Shown one piece after another: positions 37,043 through 40,288 of a stretch of DNA of 40,288 nucleotides. Within the stretch, counting starts at the first letter, position 1. Every line of letters begins with the position of its first letter. The stretch is from a virus, in IMG/VR virus record IMGVR_UViG_3300035145_003246, positions 1-40,288 of that record. One strand, 5' to 3'. The notes under the pieces are model-generated. The model made no database searches. It was given only the letters and a program-made list of their open reading frames with translations, and was not told where the DNA came from. The position numbers and the translations under genes are program-made.

Positions 37043-38638
37043 ATGTCATCAAAACTAAGAGTTGATCAAATAACAAATGCTAATGCGGATGGTCCAGTAT
37101 CATTTCCGAATGGAGTTACTGGTGATGGATCTCTATTAAGATTCGCTCCTAAAATTGTAGGTTTTTCGCCATTGGCGTTGTCTAATGATTCTGAATTAGA
37201 TATAAATATAGTATTTACTTTTGACCAAGAGATTATGTTCTCTGGTGTTGGAACTATTCATATTAGAGAAGGATCTGCAACCGGAACCATTTTTGAATCA
37301 TTTACTTGTGGTGTATCTACAAGAGCAATTATTAGTGATAGAAATTTAGTTATTGATCCTACAAATAATTTAAATGTCAATACCAATTACTTCGTAACCC
37401 TTCCGTCAGTTGGTATTGCAGATACATTTGATTCATCATTCTATGCAGGAACAAGTTCATATAATTTTAATACAAAAATAGCCCCATTCACTATAACTGG
37501 TGGAAATTATCAATTTGATCAGACAAGTGGATCTTCTCCTACAGGATATTATAGATATCACTTATTTACAGGAACATCTAATTTTACTTTAGGTTCGGCA
37601 TCTTCTAATTCCTCTGACATGGTTATGATGATGGTCGGCGGCGGCGGAGCTGGTGGTTATTATCACACCTCATACCGTTCTGGTGGCGGCGGCGGTGGTG
37701 GTGGTGTTATTAAAAGAACTGGACCATCAGCACTTGGTTTATCTGCCGGAACTTATACAATGACTGTTGGTGCTGGCGGCGCAAAATATAGTCCAAATCC
37801 TTATAACAATCCAGGAGAGGATACTGTTTTAACTCCATCAACTTCGCCTGGTACGGTTCATTTTAGAGCAGTTGGTGGTGGTACTGGTGGTAGTGAAAAC
37901 CCAACAATGCCATCACCAAACCCTTCGCCATTTGGAAATCATTGGGGGAAAGGTCAAAATGGTGGATCTGGTGGTGGTGCATTCTCTCAATATAATAGTA
38001 CTAATGGCACTCCACCAGTTTCAGTAGGTGGTGCTGGACAACCAGGACAAGGATATCCTGGTGGAGGAAATGCTAGAAATTCAACTCCTAATAATGTCCC
38101 TAATGGTGGTATTGTCGGTGGTGGCGGTGGCGGCGCTGGTGGTGCTGGACAAAGAGCATATACGGAATATCCTTACCCACAATCTCCACAATACCCAACT
38201 GGAAGGTATTATGCTGGTAATGGAGGACCAGGACTTTCTGTTCCAGAATTCCCAATGCCATTTATGTTGGCACCTGGAGTAATACCAGAATCTATCATGC
38301 CATTTGATACTATAATACGTTTTGATGGATCCTTTGGTGGCGGCGGTGGTGGTGGAAGCACTCCCAATTACTCATATGCATATCGCGGATTAGGTGGTAC
38401 TGGTGGCGGCGGTGAAGGTGGTGGTCCACAAAATCAACAATATCCAAATTATCCTTCTCCTCCTGGCGGCGATAGTGCGCCTCCTACACAAAACGGTCCA
38501 TATCCCACCAATTATGGTCAACATGGCGCAATGATGATGGGAGGCGGCGGTGGTGGCGGTGGCAGTGGACCTCATGGCGGTTCTGGTGGTTCGGGCATTG
38601 CTATAATTAGATATGCAATTCCTTCTGATTTAATTTAA
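37043..38638 (+). CDS. Glycine-rich adhesin-like protein, paralogue 4
   Basis: The 531-aa protein follows a GAAGGGA ribosome-binding site. It begins with the attachment start SSKLRVDQITNANADGPVSF, then the SbsA Ig-like domain (IVGFSPLALSNDSELDINIV, FTFDQEIMF, LVIDPTNNLNVNTNYFVTLP), then YYRYHLFTGTSNFTL. The glycine-rich domain contains MMMVGGGGAGGYYHTSYRSG and GGGGGGGSTPNYSYAYRGLG, ends with GGGGGGGGSGPHGGSGGSG and finishes IAIIRYAIPSDLI. It is the last of the four tandem copies. A late octamer after it starts a new unit. Confidence 0.75.
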   Translation: MSSKLRVDQITNANADGPVSFPNGVTGDGSLLRFAPKIVGFSPLALSNDSELDINIVFTFDQEIMFSGVGTIHIREGSATGTIFESFTCGVSTRAIISDRNLVIDPTNNLNVNTNYFVTLPSVGIADTFDSSFYAGTSSYNFNTKIAPFTITGGNYQFDQTSGSSPTGYYRYHLFTGTSNFTLGSASSNSSDMVMMMVGGGGAGGYYHTSYRSGGGGGGGGVIKRTGPSALGLSAGTYTMTVGAGGAKYSPNPYNNPGEDTVLTPSTSPGTVHFRAVGGGTGGSENPTMPSPNPSPFGNHWGKGQNGGSGGGAFSQYNSTNGTPPVSVGGAGQPGQGYPGGGNARNSTPNNVPNGGIVGGGGGGAGGAGQRAYTEYPYPQSPQYPTGRYYAGNGGPGLSVPEFPMPFMLAPGVIPESIMPFDTIIRFDGSFGGGGGGGSTPNYSYAYRGLGGTGGGGEGGGPQNQQYPNYPSPPGGDSAPPTQNGPYPTNYGQHGAMMMGGGGGGGGSGPHGGSGGSGIAIIRYAIPSDLI

Positions 38639-38649
38639 ATAAATAAATA
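38638..38649 (+). promoter_or_regulatory. Late promoter: two overlapping octamers upstream of the 138-aa gene
   Basis: AATAAATA occurs at 38638-38645 and again at 38642-38649, right after the stop of paralogue 4 and about 25 nt before the ATG at 38675. A GAGAGG ribosome-binding site follows. Confidence 0.62.
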
Positions 38650-38674
38650 TCAAAGAGAGGATTATTAATTAACC

Positions 38675-39091
38675 ATGGCACATTTTGCAGAATTAGATTC
38701 AAATAATGTTGTGACACGAGTTATTGTTGTTGCAAACCAAGATGTTTTAGATTCAAATGGAAATGAAGATGAATCAGTTGGTGTTGAATTCTTGAAGGGA
38801 TTATTTGGTGAAAGCACTAATTGGAAGCAAACCTCATATAATGGAACTCAAAGAGCAAGATATGCAGGAAGAGGATTTACTTATGATCCAAGCAGAAATG
38901 TATTCCTTCAACCACAACCACACCCATCTTGGACTGTAAACGAAGTTACTACTGAATGGGATTCGCCAATTCCTATGCCAGAAATTCCTGAAGGAAAAGA
39001 TGGATGGTATGAATGGAATGAAGAAGCATATCAAGCAGATAACACAACAGGATGGGTATTTAACGAAATCCCATCTGCAGAAGAAGAATAA
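38675..39091 (+). CDS. Conserved phage protein, unknown function (138 aa)
   Basis: The protein opens MAHFAELDSNNVVTRVIVVA and continues NQDVLDSNGNEDESVGVEFL, then WKQTSYNGTQRARYAGRGFT and FLQPQPHPSWTVNEVTTEWD. This is a widespread small protein of marine T4-like phages: I recognise its pattern, but no function is assigned to it that I know. It is acidic at the C-terminus (GWVFNEIPSAEEE). It lies between the glycine-rich adhesins and the oxygenase genes and has late octamers upstream, so it is probably a late, perhaps virion-associated, protein. Confidence 0.75.
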   Translation: MAHFAELDSNNVVTRVIVVANQDVLDSNGNEDESVGVEFLKGLFGESTNWKQTSYNGTQRARYAGRGFTYDPSRNVFLQPQPHPSWTVNEVTTEWDSPIPMPEIPEGKDGWYEWNEEAYQADNTTGWVFNEIPSAEEE

Positions 39092-39097
39092 CTTTAG

Positions 39098-39126
39098 TTG
39101 ACTTTACAATTTACTTAAACTATAAT
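39098..39126 (+). promoter_or_regulatory. Sigma-70-type promoter upstream of the 2OG-Fe(II) oxygenase gene
   Basis: TTGACT (39098-39103), a 17-nt spacer and TATAAT (39121-39126) differ from the housekeeping consensus at one position. It begins seven bases after the stop of the preceding gene. A transcript starting near 39133 would carry the AGGAG site at 39141. It marks a switch from late to probable early or middle expression. Confidence 0.8.
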
Positions 39127-39153
39127 TGATTTTGAATACTAGGAGAATGAAAA

Positions 39154-39774
39154 TTGGCATTTCAAAGTGTTTGGTATTATTCCGACATCCCTGAGGATGT
39201 TGTAGATATTTTAGAGAGAGATTTGTCCGAAAAGTTTGACCATGAAATGGGTGATTCTCGTCTTATGGGTGATGCGCTGAATAAAGATAAGCGCAACTCA
39301 AAAAATGCATGGGTTCCATCCTCTCATTGGTTGGGTGGATTCATGTGGCATTATATTGAACGTGCAAATCGTGAAAACTTTTTGTATGATCTTCACTGTA
39401 TTGATGGCGAGTCTATGCAATACACACAGTATGGACCCGGACAATTTTATAGTTGGCATAATGATTCTGGTCTTGCATGTCATTATAAACCAGCAAGTGT
39501 TGGCAACAGAATGGAAGGTAGAGCACAGGACTTTGTTAACGAGAATACCGAACTAGTTCGTAAACTTTCATTTGTACTTCAACTTTCTGATCCTGATGAT
39601 TATGAAGGTGGCAATCTTCAATTACTTGATGAGGCGGGTAAGTCATACTTTGCTCCCAGAAAACGTGGTTGTGTAATTCTTTTTGATTCTCGCACTCAAC
39701 ATCGCGTTCTTCCTGTTAAGTCTGGTCTTCGTAAGTCTATCGTTGGGTGGACTGTTGGTCCTCGTTGGAAGTGA
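39154..39774 (+). CDS. 2OG-Fe(II) oxygenase, prolyl-4-hydroxylase-like
   Basis: This 206-aa protein is read from a TTG start. AGGAG (39141-39145) lies 8 nt before the TTG, whereas the ATG at 39147 is one base from the AGGAG, in another frame, and leads to a short dead end. The Fe(II)-binding triad is visible as His102-X-Asp104 (FYSWHNDSG) and His183 (RTQHRVLP), with Arg193 (SGLRKSIVGW) for 2-oxoglutarate. EGGNLQLL near 151-158 is also typical of P4H-type double-stranded beta-helix enzymes. It would hydroxylate a peptide or small-molecule substrate that cannot be told from sequence. Such oxygenases are frequent in cyanophages. It shares its promoter with the next gene, nine bases downstream. 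Confidence 0.85.
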   Translation: MAFQSVWYYSDIPEDVVDILERDLSEKFDHEMGDSRLMGDALNKDKRNSKNAWVPSSHWLGGFMWHYIERANRENFLYDLHCIDGESMQYTQYGPGQFYSWHNDSGLACHYKPASVGNRMEGRAQDFVNENTELVRKLSFVLQLSDPDDYEGGNLQLLDEAGKSYFAPRKRGCVILFDSRTQHRVLPVKSGLRKSIVGWTVGPRWK

Positions 39775-39782
39775 GGTAAATT

Positions 39783-40288
39783 ATGGCAGAACAAATGAAC
39801 CTCGACCAAATTCAGTTTCAAGAAAGAATTAATAGTGGAACTTCTTGGACAAAGAATGAACAATTTGATAGAGATGGATATCTTGTCATAAAAGATTTGT
39901 GGGATCCTAAAGAATTATTTGTTCCTGTTCCAGAAATGAGAGGACAAATTAATTATTGGGGCAAAAAAGAAGATCAATTTACCTTTGATAATCTTGAAGG
40001 GCAGGTAGAAGGGTCACTTGCTTGTTATACACGTCCACAATATTTACATATTCATACTGGTATTAGAATAAAATTAGAAAAAGTAATTGGTAGAAAGTTA
40101 TACAATACTTATTACTACGATCGTTTTTATTTTGCCGGTCAAGGATTAGCACTTCATGCTGATAGACCTGCTTGTGAAATATCTGTAAGTGTTCACATTG
40201 GCACTAATCTTAAAGAATGTTGGCCTTTGTGGATTAAAACTCCAGATACTTATAGTGATGAGAAAAAAACAGAGGTTGTAAAATCAGG
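39783..40288 (+). CDS. Putative 2OG-Fe(II) oxygenase-like protein (cut by window edge)
   Basis: The first 168 codons read MAEQMNLDQIQFQERINSGT, FDRDGYLVIKDLWDPKELF, then YYYDRFYFAGQGLALHADRP, and EISVSVHIGTN with WPLWIKTP. The FDRDGYLVIKDL opening resembles phytanoyl-CoA dioxygenase-like proteins, and HADRP supplies a His-X-Asp iron motif in the expected place after YYYDRFYF. The second metal His and the Arg for 2-oxoglutarate are probably past the window end or obscured. The gene has a weak AGGT ribosome-binding site and follows the first oxygenase closely, so both are probably co-expressed. The family call is moderate because the C-terminus is missing. Confidence 0.6.
   Translation, partial: MAEQMNLDQIQFQERINSGTSWTKNEQFDRDGYLVIKDLWDPKELFVPVPEMRGQINYWGKKEDQFTFDNLEGQVEGSLACYTRPQYLHIHTGIRIKLEKVIGRKLYNTYYYDRFYFAGQGLALHADRPACEISVSVHIGTNLKECWPLWIKTPDTYSDEKKTEVVKS

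Noticed and set aside
33097-38575. Glycine tracts as a CRISPR or tandem-repeat array
   Set aside because: The repeats are irregular in length and spacing, all in frame, and encode protein. There are no constant-length spacers.

Overview
The window is a contiguous piece of the genome of a T4-like cyanophage (a myovirus infecting marine Prochlorococcus or Synechococcus). The basis is the set of T4-type baseplate and head-completion proteins (gp53, gp48, gp4, gp54 and gp26 types), a CP12-like Calvin-cycle regulator gene sitting among virion genes, late-promoter octamers of the form NATAAATA in front of structural genes, a single tRNA-Leu(UAA), 2OG-Fe(II) oxygenases, and compact AT-rich coding with 1 to 4 nt gene overlaps.

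Layout. Positions 1-2355 (minus strand) hold gp53 (cut by the window edge), gp48, a conserved protein of unknown role and the gp4 nuclease-fold head-completion protein, read leftward from late promoters. Positions 2397-16700 (plus strand) are a baseplate, hub and tail-core block: gp54, a gp26-type protein with a 55-codon overlapping partner frame, two related tape-measure-like proteins (the second carrying a muramidase-like domain), a gp27-like hub candidate, the CP12-like gene, and five structural proteins. Positions 16687-17850 are a small non-structural island. It opens with a perfect consensus sigma-70 promoter, carries four very small genes and tRNA-Leu, and closes with a strong intrinsic terminator. 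Positions 17892-38638 are a 21-kb tail-fibre and adhesin block: a 1943-aa beta-helix protein, an Ig plus glycine-rich protein, fibres with self-cleaving S74 chaperones, an orphan aromatic-rich protein, and four tandem paralogous glycine-rich adhesins. Positions 38675-40288 hold a conserved small protein, a second sigma-70 promoter, and two 2OG-Fe(II) oxygenase-type genes, the last cut by the window edge.

How it works together. Most genes build the contractile-tail baseplate, the tail core and the host-recognition fibres, and would be made late. Two host-type promoters mark points where early or middle transcription could start inside or beside this late region.

The strongest unexpected signal is at 3959-4000. 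A canonical minus-one slippery heptamer lies directly before the gp26-type stop codon, followed by a perfect 9-bp hairpin and an open minus-one frame, all immediately upstream of the tape-measure candidates. This is the architecture of the programmed frameshift of tail-assembly chaperones in other tailed phages. Everything here is read by eye from the sequence. Family names rest on recognised motifs, not on database searches.
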